Below are positions 1 through 12,800 of a stretch of DNA of 64,000 nucleotides, one piece after another. Position 1 is the stretch's first letter. Each line of letters begins with the position of its first letter. The notes below the pieces were generated by a model. The model was not told the origin of the DNA, did no database searches, and saw only the letters and a program-made list of their open reading frames with translations. Position numbers and translations under genes: made by a program. Origin of the DNA: Nereocystis luetkeana (taxonomy: Eukaryota > Sar > Phaeophyceae > Laminariales > Laminariaceae); contig JARUPZ010000010.1 in NCBI GenBank assembly GCA_031213475.1, forward strand, positions 2,051,001-2,115,000. The letters run 5' to 3'.

Positions 1-111
1 TTTCGTTGTACTTAAAAGTAGGCTGCTGACAGAACCAATGATTGCCCCCCAATGGTGATATACAACTACGGCTAAGCATTACGAAGCGTACACCTCCCCC
101 GCCGCCTCCTG

Positions 112-400
112 CACCTGATTGACTCCAATATCGCCTGTGGCGACATCAACTTCGCCTCATCCTTACCGCGCTCCCATAGAGAGCGCTTTATGACCCTTGT
201 GCTGCAGCACAATGTACTAAACTCTAACTACAAGGAGTCCCCACCTCGGACAGATCATCTACAGGTAATTCCTGATTCACAATCTAGACTATGACCCTTG
301 TGCTGCCGCACAATGTATTAAATTCTAACTACAAGGAGTCCCCACCTCGGACAAATCATTTACAGGTCATTCCTAATTCACAATCTAGACCCTTCAGGGA
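112..400 (+). pseudogene. LINE-like endonuclease fragment (tentative)
   Basis: Reading from about 112, the plus strand encodes a stretch with IACGDINF followed by about 15 residues and then ERFMTLVLQHNVLNSNY. This order resembles the GDFN block and the following helix of the endonuclease domain of non-LTR retrotransposons. The frame closes near 294. A second copy of the same coding stretch follows after a 101-bp tandem duplication and runs in another frame. No start, reverse transcriptase or 3' end is visible, so at most this is the eroded edge of an element extending left of the window. The resemblance rests on one short motif and could be chance. Confidence 0.3.
191..390 (+). repeat. 101-bp tandem duplication
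   Basis: Positions 191-291 and 292-390 are two head-to-tail copies, starting TGACCCTTGTGCTG and ending AATCTAGA, with a handful of point differences. The period is 101 bp, not a multiple of three, so it breaks any frame running through it. Confidence 0.9.
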
Positions 401-420
401 AGATATATCCCTGATCTGCA

Positions 421-585
421 TGATCTAGCTCATGTTGGCGGATGGGAGCCGTAATACCGGCACGATCTACGACACGTTTCCTCGGCTGGATCTGTACTAT
501 AAAGATCCTGCCCAACATATCATGGCGGCAGGTTAGGATCTAGATGATCTTCAGACAGGTCATGATCTCTCAGACGTGTAGGGTG
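421..585 (+). repeat. Dispersed repeat, copy 1 (second copy at 6132-6285)
   Basis: This stretch and 6132-6285 share a collinear series of blocks: GGGAGGCGTA-like sequence, TTTCCT, AATCTGTACT or GATCTGTACT, CATGGCGGCA followed by GTTAG, GATCTAGAT, and a terminal GAGACGTG. Gaps and substitutions separate the blocks, so both look like old copies of one element. It lies directly downstream of the LINE-like fragment and may be its 3' part. Confidence 0.6.
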
Positions 586-2289
586 GTTCGTCGCCCAACC
601 GTGGAGGCAGGTGTGAAGGGGTGTAAAGCGCAGCTGAGCGGAGGACACGCGGCCAACCTTGAAGGCACACCGCTTCACTACAAGAAGAGAACGCCAACGA
701 ACGCCGAGAGTAACAGGGTTCTACGCAGGCGCTGCGCGATTTTTCAAAGGGGTGTGCTTTGTTCTGTTCAACGAACGGTCGCATATATTGCGAGACCCCA
801 AAAAAACGAGTCTGAACGAAAAAAACACTAGGTGTGCGACTGTGCTCCGCCTCTACGTCGTCACTCTTCTACCGAAGCCGAAGCTTTCAGCGCTTTCAGG
901 TTTCGGGACCACTGTAAAATATACTCGACGCCAGCTATGCCGCCAGCCGGGCCGCCGCACCGTCTCAAACGACCCCAGAGGGTTCTCCACCTGAAACGGT
1001 TTGCCGCGTCTCCTTCGCGCAGGCAGGTGTGCAGCACAACACACGCGGCCTCCGCACCAACGCACACTCGCGGGCACCAACACAGCCCCCACTCCAATTC
1101 CACAAGCTCTTCAAGCCTACCAGTACAATGCACCGCACAGACCCAGTCCCTCTCCATTTTTACAGGGTCTTCAAGCCTCCGGTAGAGAACACAGACCACG
1201 CCGCACATTCACAACCTCTTCAGATCCCCGAAAGTGTTTAACGCTCTACTTCCACAAGCAAGCCGGCGACAGAACAAGCAACCCTCCGCTGCCGAAAGCT
1301 TCGTCCTTCAGACCTCTCACAGACCCCCTGCTGCAATCTACGGGCCTGTGGCGTCCAGGTGACTCGCCGGGCTCCGCCAAAAGGAAGCCGGCTGTCCGCT
1401 GACACCGTCCCAACTTATTTAGTATCAACCGCCGCTACAGGTGACGTCCCACGGTCAACTCGCGCTCTTTCAGGCGCGTGCACACGAAGGTCCGTACCTA
1501 AAACAGGACAATGACCCACGCTACAGCAGCTGATGCGCGGTATACACTCCACACGCACGTGTCGTCTATGTTTTTCGTTGCCGTCCACGTCGAGGGCGTT
1601 TTTTCACGACCGCGATGTCCGGCAGATCACGAGGCAGCTACGCGAAGAGAAAGGACGGGCTGCTCAAAAACGATAACGCGGAAAGAGCAGGCACCTGGTA
1701 CAGGACGGGAGCAGCCCAGATCGAGACGCATTTTGTCATGAGCCTTTAAATTCCAGAGGGGTTAATTCCCTCACTCACCCTGTAAGAAACTGTTACAAAT
1801 GCGACAACCGTCGAATGAGTTCGACCGAATGTGTACCAGTAGGTGAGCTACAGCGCCTCTGGCGTCTCCTGAGAGGTTTCGATGGTTTTGATGGTATTAT
1901 TATCTTACCTCTTCTTCGGAGCAGAAGTTGACATGCACGGAGCTGATATTGTTGTCCACTGCTAACTTTCTGAAGCGGATGGCGAAGGTGGGAGTCGGTT
2001 CAAGGGCAGGCCCAGTCGATGAGGGCGTGAGTGAGCAACACAATTTTGCGCTTCATATTACACACAAAAAAATATAGGGCAGCCGTTAGTTCTTCCGATC
2101 GGCCGTTGCTCAACTTTGCAAGCTGCGTGGTACATTCGTCGGTCGCGCTTTTCTCACGTACCTCGAGAACAACTGCTGGCCTGTGACTCCCCTGGGTGCT
2201 AGGGTCGACCGGACGATACCACATATAGGCACATCCCAGATCGACTCTTTGGTTGTTGACCGAACTTTCTATCAATAATGGTACGCCAA
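586..2289. other. No recognisable gene
   Basis: Several overlapping open frames of 60-130 codons occur on both strands between 540 and 1740. Their translations are Pro/Ser/Arg/His-rich with no domain, signal peptide or paired splice sites that I can support. I see no repeat family member here. Confidence 0.5.
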
Positions 2290-2446
2290 GTTGTTGTTAT
2301 CACATTAACTAATCGCCACAATACAATGCAGTCCGTGGTCGCAGGATAGGCTCCAATAGCGCTGGAGTGGAAGAATGCCTCCCGAAAAAACAAATATATG
2401 CAAAGAAAAATACACATGATAACTTTTACACATCTACACTTCAGAC
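2290..2446 (-). mobile_element. SINE-like element with AAC tail, copy 1
   Basis: Read on the minus strand, the element starts CTGAAGTGTAGATGTG, contains TTCCACTCCAG, CCTGCGACCA and GGACTGCATTGTATTGTGG, and ends in a short run of AAC triplets. The same order is found on the plus strand at 18488-18706, where the AAC tail is about 65 bp. Two copies in opposite orientation, each ending in a simple tail, fit a retroposed SINE-like element. No clear RNA polymerase III A or B box was found, so the class is inferred from the tail alone. Confidence 0.6.
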
Positions 2447-3101
2447 GCAAGTAAAAAGTGAGGTCCGCGCACGTACGTATCAGGTACATGCGGTACGCTG
2501 CACAACTCGCCACAGAAACCGAGAAGACCGCATGATATCCATAGAAAAAGACAGGATGAACAAACAATTCGACGCCCAAAAATCGAAGTCGAAATAACAA
2601 TCAAAAAGGAAAGAGAGAAAAAACAAAAAAATCAAGCAAGAAAGCAAGAAAGGAACACGCAAGAGAAAACGCAGTTTTTCGCAGATTGCAGGTTCGCAAC
2701 GTACGCGAGGGCGTGTAGAACAGAGAAAATAACAAAAATCAAGCATACTTACTCCGCTGCCAAGGACACCAAGGAAGCAAAAAATAAACTGATAGACAAA
2801 AAACGAAAAGGCAGACGACGAAGCATGGCAAAAGCAAAATCAGAAAGCAAAAAGGCAGATATAGAGACACAAGAGAAGAGAAATACCACGGAGAGTGCCT
2901 ATCGTACTGCGACCCAGACAACTGGAAACTCAAGCCATTCAAAAACGGCTCAATTGTTTTGTCGAAACCATCATCTCCGCTCATTACGGCAGAACCCAGA
3001 GTTATAGCACTAGTGCAGCTGAATAGAACTTCAAGCCCCCTTCCCCCAGGTTGGCTCTGTGGGTGTTCACCTCCAAGCGTCAGTCAGAGACAGGCACCTA
3101 A
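2447..3101. other. A-rich, purine-rich stretch without a gene
   Basis: From about 2590 to 2890 the plus strand is rich in GAAA and CAAAAA runs. Open frames on the complementary strand here translate to Phe/Leu-rich sequence that simply reflects this composition. No feature is supported. Confidence 0.5.
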
Positions 3102-3236
3102 ACCGCTATTACGGGGGACCATAGTAGATAGGACCATATTTTGTTGGTAAAAATAGAGAAATATTATATATATATATACCAGGTAGGTTTTTGTGTGTAC
3201 CGTAGGCCCTATTAACTATGGCCCCCCAGAATAGAT
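3102..3236. mobile_element. Foldback element, family 1, copy 1
   Basis: The left end reads CTATTACGGGGGACCATAG and the right end, on the opposite strand, reads CTATTCTGGGGGGCCATAG. About 30 bp at each end pair with a few mismatches. The centre holds a TA run followed by ACCAGGTA. Related copies lie at 19388-19516 and, as a right half, at 46826-46875. The structure is that of a non-coding miniature inverted-repeat element; no target duplication could be assigned. Confidence 0.65.
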
Positions 3237-3574
3237 TGCTTTCACGACTTGCGAGGGTAGTTATGCTGGCAGAGGGGAAACCGTCATACACGTAGGACGT
3301 ATCCGCTCCGCACGGTGATGCTTGGCAGGTGCAGGCAGAGAACGAGAAACGTCGGTAGGGTAAGAGCGAAGGCCAGCGCAGTCACCACCGCGTCTTAACT
3401 CGGTGCCAGCCAACAGTTTTCCCTCCAGAGCGCCGATCCGTTTTTTGTCGCACAGGTGCTTTGTCACGGCGTCTGTTCGAACACCGACACCTATTATCTT
3501 CACCCTAGGGGGGATACTCTCGCTACCAACCAACCCTTCGACACACGCGATTTTCTTGGAAGATTGACACGAAC

Positions 3575-3630
3575 ACATATATATATATATATTATATACT
3601 ATACCAGGTATATATATATATATATACGGC
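3575..3630. repeat. TA-dinucleotide tract around ACCAGGTA
   Basis: Two TA runs flank the sequence ACTATACCAGGTATA, forming a weak palindrome centred on the TACCAGGTA motif that recurs across the window. Confidence 0.8.
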
Positions 3631-6131
3631 AGTGGAATCGCTCCAGCACCAGGTGTAAGAGCGCTGCTGCTCTCGTCCACCCTTTCCAGACCAAAAACGA
3701 GGTATACTCTACTGTTACAGAAAATAAGGGAAACGGTCAGCAAAAACAACCGAAGACAATATATATAAAATATCATACAGTATACCCAAAACACAAAATA
3801 AAACGGAAAACAAAAACGATTTGAAAATAAACAAAACAGCTTTAACACGTACCATGGTATATCACACAGCAGGTATTGCTGCATTCATCAATCGATGCCT
3901 CTGAACTGACAGTAACAAAACAACAAAGAGAGGGGAAAAAAACATGCAAAAACGAATGCACAAAAAAAGAGCAAACACACACGAACAAAAAACAAAAAGC
4001 GCCCGCGTTGATTTCCGTGGTCACCTCAAAAAGAGAGCGACAGTCCTTCGGACGGTTTCTCTCGTCTGCGTATCCAGGGCGGGGTCGATGAGAACTCTAG
4101 CCCCGGCGGCGGGCGTGAATGGCACCCCGACCAAGAGCTTGGGGTAGTACGGCAAGCCCGCCCGCTGGGACGCGTCCGCCCAGCTCTTGACCCGCAGGGG
4201 GCGACCGAGCGGCAACCAACCACGAAAAAAAAAACGAACGAAAAAGCGGGAGGCGAGAGGGGTGCGGGGCAAGCTTGATCGACTAGTACAGCTTCGCCGT
4301 GGCAGTCATATTATTAAAAATAGTTACCTTAAACTTGGTATCAGATACTTATCTGGTACTGGTATGTAGGAATACGTGCATGTAGTGTACGCATACATGA
4401 GCAATCGACGAGGATGTTTCTCCGTCTTTTCAAGACCATCGCTCCGCCGGAGTCACTACTGGCCAGAGGCGATATGGCTTTGCCCTTGCTGTTCAGAAAA
4501 AGTCAGAATAGACGAGTGGACCATAGAGCTAACAATATAAATCTGCAAGAAAGAGATACAGGGTGAGACCATCGGCTGATGAAAAACATTGGTGTCAATA
4601 CACAGCTCTTTTTCATCTTCGTCTCATGCGCAGAAAAATTGAAAACTGAGGATGCGCAATCATCGCCGGCCGGGTCAACCTTTTTCCGCGTCCCTATTGC
4701 GTCGCACAGATACACACTTGTACGGTAGGTGCTGCGGTAGCAACCCGGAGACCGCAAGCAAGCCTCGCGTCTCGAACTGGTATGGAAGTACTGGCCAGTC
4801 GATCGGGCAGGTCGTCCCTAGAGACCAGTGAACCTCGCTGCTCTTGAAACTGGCGCGTGCTTTCGTTGCGATGCTCGCTTGCAGCAGCGGTGGGCGCTTG
4901 AAGCAGCGCGCCACACACGCATCGACGACCTTTAAAAATAAAAAGTTAAGCGCTACCTGTGGGACGTGCCGCTTCAATTCCGACTGTCACCGTCGGCTTG
5001 CCTCGAAAGATGAACTGCTTATTTAATCGACTGGAATGCAATCGTCCCAGCAGCAGCACCAGAGGTATGCCAAACGAGTCCCGAAACAAGACCGGAAGGA
5101 GACGGCTTTCATGGACAAAAACAGGCAAGCCATGAGGACAAACACTGTGCCTAGCGTGTCTTCGCTGTTTTCTTCGAAAGCGTCTTAATCCCATTCGTAC
5201 CTATTCGAGCGTAAGGGGAAACAGGTACATCCCGCTCCAACTCGACCCGAAACACCCGTATGTCCCGCGGGGGGCGCTGCTGTGGTTAGAATGCCTTCCC
5301 TTTCGAGTACCTGGTAGTATGCAATTCACATGTCTTCACATGTCTCAAACTGCCGAGCCGTGAGTCTGGAATCAGCTGCTGCTTAATGCTAGCCGCGGGG
5401 GTTCCCCGCGAAGTGACGCATTGGGCACGGGGCGATCGGGTTCAAACGGGAAACCTATCATAAACGAAACAATCACTATGATGTGATGAAGGAGTGTTCT
5501 CGATACACCAGTTCTCTACGACTGCCGCGATACACAACAACGTTTTCCGGAAGGGTCACTACCGCGTCACCCACGGCCGACCTATTGTCCACAGTGTTCG
5601 ACCTACACTGTCTTCGCGGGGAAGGCATCGCGGATGCACGCATACAAGTCACGCTACATGACGATCGACATATACCTGGTCAAAAATAAACTCCCCCATG
5701 GAGTGGTACTTGACGTACAAGGGAACAGCCGCCAGGAGCGCCGACGAGTCTTTCCGTTTCACGGCCAAGTGCTGAGGCTGCCACCCTGCAGAGGACGGTG
5801 AAAGGGAAAATGTACAAGCGCGCGCGACGGTTAGTGGCGCGATGGCTAGTGAGTGGTGCGGTGGGTAGGGCAAGGTCTAGATATGTGTCCAAGGTATCAT
5901 CCTGAAAATGTGTGCACCGTATTTCGCGACTATGACATTGGAGATATGTCAAATGAACTACCAGGTGCGGCACAAGGCTCAAGAACAATAAAGAACCTAC
6001 CTGAAATCAGACCAATACGACTGCCTGCCGGCACACAGTCGACGAAGTAGACACTCCACAGATATATCAATCGATTCCTACGTCATGTCTATATTTTTCA
6101 GCGTAGATATACTCCTCATATTTATATATAC
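3631..6131. other. No recognisable gene
   Basis: Only short overlapping frames are present. The CG-rich patch at 4070-4270 gives Arg/Pro-rich translations on both strands without domains. A small perfect hairpin, GCGGGG and CCCCGC around TT, lies near 5396-5410. No splice-bounded exon was found. Confidence 0.45.
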
Positions 6132-6285
6132 GATCTACTGTAGCTGGTGTTGCCGGGTGGGAGGCGTACAACCTGCATGATGTAGGACAGGTTTCCTGCG
6201 ATTAATCTGTACTGTACAGATCATCTCATGGCGGCAAGTTAGAATGAAGGCGATCTAGATAGTGGTCTGTCCGAGACGTGAAACA
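6132..6285 (+). repeat. Dispersed repeat, copy 2
   Basis: Second copy of the repeat at 421-585, recognised by the same ordered blocks (TTTCCT, AATCTGTACTGTA, CATGGCGGCAAGTTAG, GATCTAGATAG, CGAGACGTG). Confidence 0.6.
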
Positions 6286-6878
6286 TTGGACGATTGGACA
6301 GCCCAGGTGCATTTTCGGGAACCCTGGAAAACAAAACGTGTCGTCACAGGTGCAACATTCTGATTCCCGGCCTGTGGCGGTCTTCAAAGGCTAGCCCATG
6401 TAACCCGCGCCTGGGTGAGGGAGGTGCCGCGATTCATGTCTCTCGCCAAACTACTACGTGTCTCTCTGAAGGCTGACATGGTGGATTGCGGCAGTAATAA
6501 TGCGTTCAGCTGTACCACCTTCGTTCACGCACAAGGCTCTTTGGGACACCGTCGCCAAAAAAACCAAGACATGCCGCCAAAAAAAACGAGACATGCCGAG
6601 TTGCCTTCCGAGCAGTGTAGGCAAAATCGGGTATACCTTGTGAAAAAGTGACAACATCGGCACAACCCTCCTTATCAAGCTACACGCCCAATATCAACAG
6701 TGAAACACATACAAAAAAAAAAAAACGAAGATCTCAACCTGAAACCGGCAGGGCAACTACTCACGCTCAGTAGAACAAAACAAATGTACATACGGTGATC
6801 ACCGGGTACGAACATCGAAATGCGCGCATCACACCAGTGGTGGTGGGTAATTTTGTGTCCGCTATAGTCCAAAAAACA
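6286..6878. other. Left flank of the satellite, no recognisable gene
   Basis: Unique-looking sequence with short frames. The frame on the minus strand at 6675-7097 begins in the satellite and reads out into this flank, so its C-terminal half is unrelated to the satellite frame. Nothing functional is supported. Confidence 0.5.
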
Positions 6879-9800
6879 GCAGACTGCAACCGTTTCTGTC
6901 CCAGCCCCGCCAAAGGGGTAGGTAGTTACGTAGACGTGCAGTAGTTCTGCCGACGTGGTTGGTTGTTGTTTGGCGTCGTCAGGTATAGCGCGGTATGCAG
7001 GGGGTAAAACTAAATGATCGTTGGCACTTTTGCACGTCGCGCGCTCGAGGTTGTGAGCAGGAGGCATGAAGAAAGCACAAGATGGCCCGGTATACATCCA
7101 TACAAGCGTAGTCTATGATATATCTATATACGAGTACCAGGTATGTATCTGGTACGAAATTTCAGGGGGAGAACGGAAAAAAAAAGGAACAGCACCAGGG
7201 CTTCCCACGTGGTCCCCCACCGTAGTACTAGCCTGGCCCGACGCCGCTTAACTTCACAGAGCGGACGGGATGTGGTGCGATCGACGTGGTATGGCCGTTC
7301 CTGATGTCCAACAAGTTGGCGCCCATCTATACCCCTCGATTTCATTGGTACGTTTTAGGTATCGTTAGTTTGTGTTCAGGGAAGTATGAGACAGGTGTAC
7401 GGGGCCACTCTTCCGAGTGATTGCTGGTACGTACCAGGTCTCCAAGTGAAAAAGGCTACGGGGGTTGGCTCGTGGAGGCAGGCTGCAACCGCTTCTGTCC
7501 CAGCCCCGCCAAAGGGGTAGGTAGTTACGTAGACGTGCAGTAGTTCTGCCGACGTGGTTGGTTGTTGTTTGGCGTCGTCAGGTATAGCGCGGTATGCAGG
7601 GGGTAAAACTAAATGATCGTTGGCACTTTTGCACGTCGCGCGCTCGAGGTTGTGAGCAGGAGGCATGAAGAAAGCACAAGATGGCCCGGTATACATCCAT
7701 ACAAGCGTAGTCTATGATATATCTATATACGAGTACCAGGTATGTATCTGGTACGAAATTTCAGGGGGAGAACGGAAAAAAAAAGGAACAGCACCAGGGC
7801 TTCCCACGTGGTCCCCCACCGTAGTACTAGCCTGGCCCGACGCCGCTTAACTTCACAGAGCGGACGGGATGTGGTGCGATCGACGTGGTATGGCCGTTCC
7901 TGATGTCCAACAAGTTGGCGCCCATCTATACCCCTCGATTTCATTGGTACGTTTTAGGTATCGTTAGTTTGTGTTCAGGGAAGTATGAGACAGGTGTACG
8001 GGGCCACTCTTCCGAGTGATTGCTGGTACGTACCAGGTCTCCAAGTGAAAAAGGCTACGGGGGTTGGCTCGTGGAGGCAGGCTGCAACCGCTTCTGTCCC
8101 AGCCCCGCCAAAGGGGTAGGTAGTTACGTAGACGTGCAGTAGTTCTGCCGACGTGGTTGGTTGTTGTTTGGCGTCGTCAGGTATAGCGCGGTATGCAGGG
8201 GGTAAAACTAAATGATCGTTGGCACTTTTGCACGTCGCGCGCTCGAGGTTGTGAGCAGGAGGCATGAAGAAAGCACAAGATGGCCCGGTATACATCCATA
8301 CAAGCGTAGTCTATGATATATCTATATACGAGTACCAGGTATGTATCTGGTACGAAATTTCAGGGGGAGAACGGAAAAAAAAAGGAACAGCACCAGGGCT
8401 TCCCACGTGGTCCCCCACCGTAGTACTAGCCTGGCCCGACGCCGCTTAACTTCACAGAGCGGACGGGATGTGGTGCGATCGACGTGGTATGGCCGTTCCT
8501 GATGTCCAACAAGTTGGCGCCCATCTATACCCCTCGATTTCATTGGTACGTTTTAGGTATCGTTAGTTTGTGTTCAGGGAAGTATGAGACAGGTGTACGG
8601 GGCCACTCTTCCGAGTGATTGCTGGTACGTACCAGGTCTCCAAGTGAAAAAGGCTACGGGGGTTGGCTCGTGGAGGCAGGCTGCAACCGCTTCTGTCCCA
8701 GCCCCGCCAAAGGGGTAGGTAGTTACGTAGACGTGCAGTAGTTCTGCCGACGTGGTTGGTTGTTGTTTGGCGTCGTCAGGTATAGCGCGGTATGCAGGGG
8801 GTAAAACTAAATGATCGTTGGCACTTTTGCACGTCGCGCGCTCGAGGTTGTGAGCAGGAGGCATGAAGAAAGCACAAGATGGCCCGGTATACATCCATAC
8901 AAGCGTAGTCTATGATATATCTATATACGAGTACCAGGTATGTATCTGGTACGAAATTTCAGGGGGAGAACGGAAAAAAAAAGGAACAGCACCAGGGCTT
9001 CCCACGTGGTCCCCCACCGTAGTACTAGCCTGGCCCGACGCCGCTTAACTTCACAGAGCGGACGGGATGTGGTGCGATCGACGTGGTATGGCCGTTCCTG
9101 ATGTCCAACAAGTTGGCGCCCATCTATACCCCTCGATTTCATTGGTACGTTTTAGGTATCGTTAGTTTGTGTTCAGGGAAGTATGAGACAGGTGTACGGG
9201 GCCACTCTTCCGAGTGATTGCTGGTACGTACCAGGTCTCCAAGTGAAAAAGGCTACGGGGGTTGGCTCGTGGAGGCAGGCTGCAACCGCTTCTGTCCCAG
9301 CCCCGCCAAAGGGGTAGGTAGTTACGTAGACGTGCAGTAGTTCTGCCGACGTGGTTGGTTGTTGTTTGGCGTCGTCAGGTATAGCGCGGTATGCAGGGGG
9401 TAAAACTAAATGATCGTTGGCACTTTTGCACGTCGCGCGCTCGAGGTTGTGAGCAGGAGGCATGAAGAAAGCACAAGATGGCCCGGTATACATCCATACA
9501 AGCGTAGTCTATGATATATCTATATACGAGTACCAGGTATGTATCTGGTACGAAATTTCAGGGGGAGAACGGAAAAAAAAAGGAACAGCACCAGGGCTTC
9601 CCACGTGGTCCCCCACCGTAGTACTAGCCTGGCCCGACGCCGCTTAACTTCACAGAGCGGACGGGATGTGGTGCGATCGACGTGGTATGGCCGTTCCTGA
9701 TGTCCAACAAGTTGGCGCCCATCTATACCCCTCGATTTCATTGGTACGTTTTAGGTATCGTTAGTTTGTGTTCAGGGAAGTATGAGACAGGTGTACGGGG

Positions 9801-12800
9801 CCACTCTTCCGAGTGATTGCTGGTACGTACCAGGTCTCCAAGTGAAAAAGGCTACGGGGGTTGGCTCGTGGAGGCAGGCTGCAACCGCTTCTGTCCCAGC
9901 CCCGCCAAAGGGGTAGGTAGTTACGTAGACGTGCAGTAGTTCTGCCGACGTGGTTGGTTGTTGTTTGGCGTCGTCAGGTATAGCGCGGTATGCAGGGGGT
10001 AAAACTAAATGATCGTTGGCACTTTTGCACGTCGCGCGCTCGAGGTTGTGAGCAGGAGGCATGAAGAAAGCACAAGATGGCCCGGTATACATCCATACAA
10101 GCGTAGTCTATGATATATCTATATACGAGTACCAGGTATGTATCTGGTACGAAATTTCAGGGGGAGAACGGAAAAAAAAAGGAACAGCACCAGGGCTTCC
10201 CACGTGGTCCCCCACCGTAGTACTAGCCTGGCCCGACGCCGCTTAACTTCACAGAGCGGACGGGATGTGGTGCGATCGACGTGGTATGGCCGTTCCTGAT
10301 GTCCAACAAGTTGGCGCCCATCTATACCCCTCGATTTCATTGGTACGTTTTAGGTATCGTTAGTTTGTGTTCAGGGAAGTATGAGACAGGTGTACGGGGC
10401 CACTCTTCCGAGTGATTGCTGGTACGTACCAGGTCTCCAAGTGAAAAAGGCTACGGGGGTTGGCTCGTGGAGGCAGGCTGCAACCGTTTCTGTCCCAGCC
10501 CCGCCAAAGGGGTAGGTAGTTACGTAGACGTGCAGTAGTTCTGCCGACGTGGTTGGTTGTTGTTTGGCGTCGTCAGGTATAGCGCGGTATGCAGGGGGTA
10601 AAACTAAATGATCGTTGGCACTTTTGCACGTCGCGCGCTCGAGGTTGTGAGCAGGAGGCATGAAGAAAGCACAAGATGGCCCGGTATACATCCATACAAG
10701 CGTAGTCTATGATATATCTATATACGAGTACCAGGTATGTATCTGGTACGAAATTTCAGGGGGAGAACGGAAAAAAAAAGGAACAGCACCAGGGCTTCCC
10801 ACGTGGTCCCCCACCGTAGTACTAGCCTGGCCCGACGCCGCTTAACTTCACAGAGCGGACGGGATGTGGTGCGATCGACGTGGTATGGCCGTTCCTGATG
10901 TCCAACAAGTTGGCGCCCATCTATACCCCTCGATTTCATTGGTACGTTTTAGGTATCGTTAGTTTGTGTTCAGGGAAGTATGAGACAGGTGTACGGGGCC
11001 ACTCTTCCGAGTGATTGCTGGTACGTACCAGGTCTCCAAGTGAAAAAGGCTACGGGGGTTGGCTCGTGGAGGCAGGCTGCAACCGTTTCTGTCCCAGCCC
11101 CGCCAAAGGGGTAGGTAGTTACGTAGACGTGCAGTAGTTCTGCCGACGTGGTTGGTTGTTGTTTGGCGTCGTCAGGTATAGCGCGGTATGCAGGGGGTAA
11201 AACTAAATGATCGTTGGCACTTTTGCACGTCGCGCGCTCGAGGTTGTGAGCAGGAGGCATGAAGAAAGCACAAGATGGCCCGGTATACATCCATACAAGC
11301 GTAGTCTATGATATATCTATATACGAGTACCAGGTATGTATCTGGTACGAAATTTCAGGGGGAGAACGGAAAAAAAAAGGAACAGCACCAGGGCTTCCCA
11401 CGTGGTCCCCCACCGTAGTACTAGCCTGGCCCGACGCCGCTTAACTTCACAGAGCGGACGGGATGTGGTGCGATCGACGTGGTATGGCCGTTCCTGATGT
11501 CCAACAAGTTGGCGCCCATCTATACCCCTCGATTTCATTGGTACGTTTTAGGTATCGTTAGTTTGTGTTCAGGGAAGTATGAGACAGGTGTACGGGGCCA
11601 CTCTTCCGAGTGATTGCTGGTACGTACCAGGTCTCCAAGTGAAAAAGGCTACGGGGGTTGGCTCGTGGAGGCAGGCTGCAACCGTTTCTGTCCCAGCCCC
11701 GCCAAAGGGGTAGGTAGTTACGTAGACGTGCAGTAGTTCTGCCGACGTGGTTGGTTGTTGTTTGGCGTCGTCAGGTATAGCGCGGTATGCAGGGGGTAAA
11801 ACTAAATGATCGTTGGCACTTTTGCACGTCGCGCGCTCGAGGTTGTGAGCAGGAGGCATGAAGAAAGCACAAGATGGCCCGGTATACATCCATACAAGCG
11901 TAGTCTATGATATATCTATATACGAGTACCAGGTATGTATCTGGTACGAAATTTCAGGGGGAGAACGGAAAAAAAAAGGAACAGCACCAGGGCTTCCCAC
12001 GTGGTCCCCCACCGTAGTACTAGCCTGGCCCGACGCCGCTTAACTTCACAGAGCGGACGGGATGTGGTGCGATCGACGTGGTATGGCCGTTCCTGATGTC
12101 CAACAAGTTGGCGCCCATCTATACCCCTCGATTTCATTGGTACGTTTTAGGTATCGTTAGTTTGTGTTCAGGGAAGTATGAGACAGGTGTACGGGGCCAC
12201 TCTTCCGAGTGATTGCTGGTACGTACCAGGTCTCCAAGTGAAAAAGGCTACGGGGGTTGGCTCGTGGAGGCAGGCTGCAACCGCTTCTGTCCCAGCCCCG
12301 CCAAAGGGGTAGGTAGTTACGTAGACGTGCAGTAGTTCTGCCGACGTGGTTGGTTGTTGTTTGGCGTCGTCAGGTATAGCGCGGTATGCAGGGGGTAAAA
12401 CTAAATGATCGTTGGCACTTTTGCACGTCGCGCGCTCGAGGTTGTGAGCAGGAGGCATGAAGAAAGCACAAGATGGCCCGGTATACATCCATACAAGCGT
12501 AGTCTATGATATATCTATATACGAGTACCAGGTATGTATCTGGTACGAAATTTCAGGGGGAGAACGGAAAAAAAAAGGAACAGCACCAGGGCTTCCCACG
12601 TGGTCCCCCACCGTAGTACTAGCCTGGCCCGACGCCGCTTAACTTCACAGAGCGGACGGGATGTGGTGCGATCGACGTGGTATGGCCGTTCCTGATGTCC
12701 AACAAGTTGGCGCCCATCTATACCCCTCGATTTCATTGGTACGTTTTAGGTATCGTTAGTTTGTGTTCAGGGAAGTATGAGACAGGTGTACGGGGCCACT

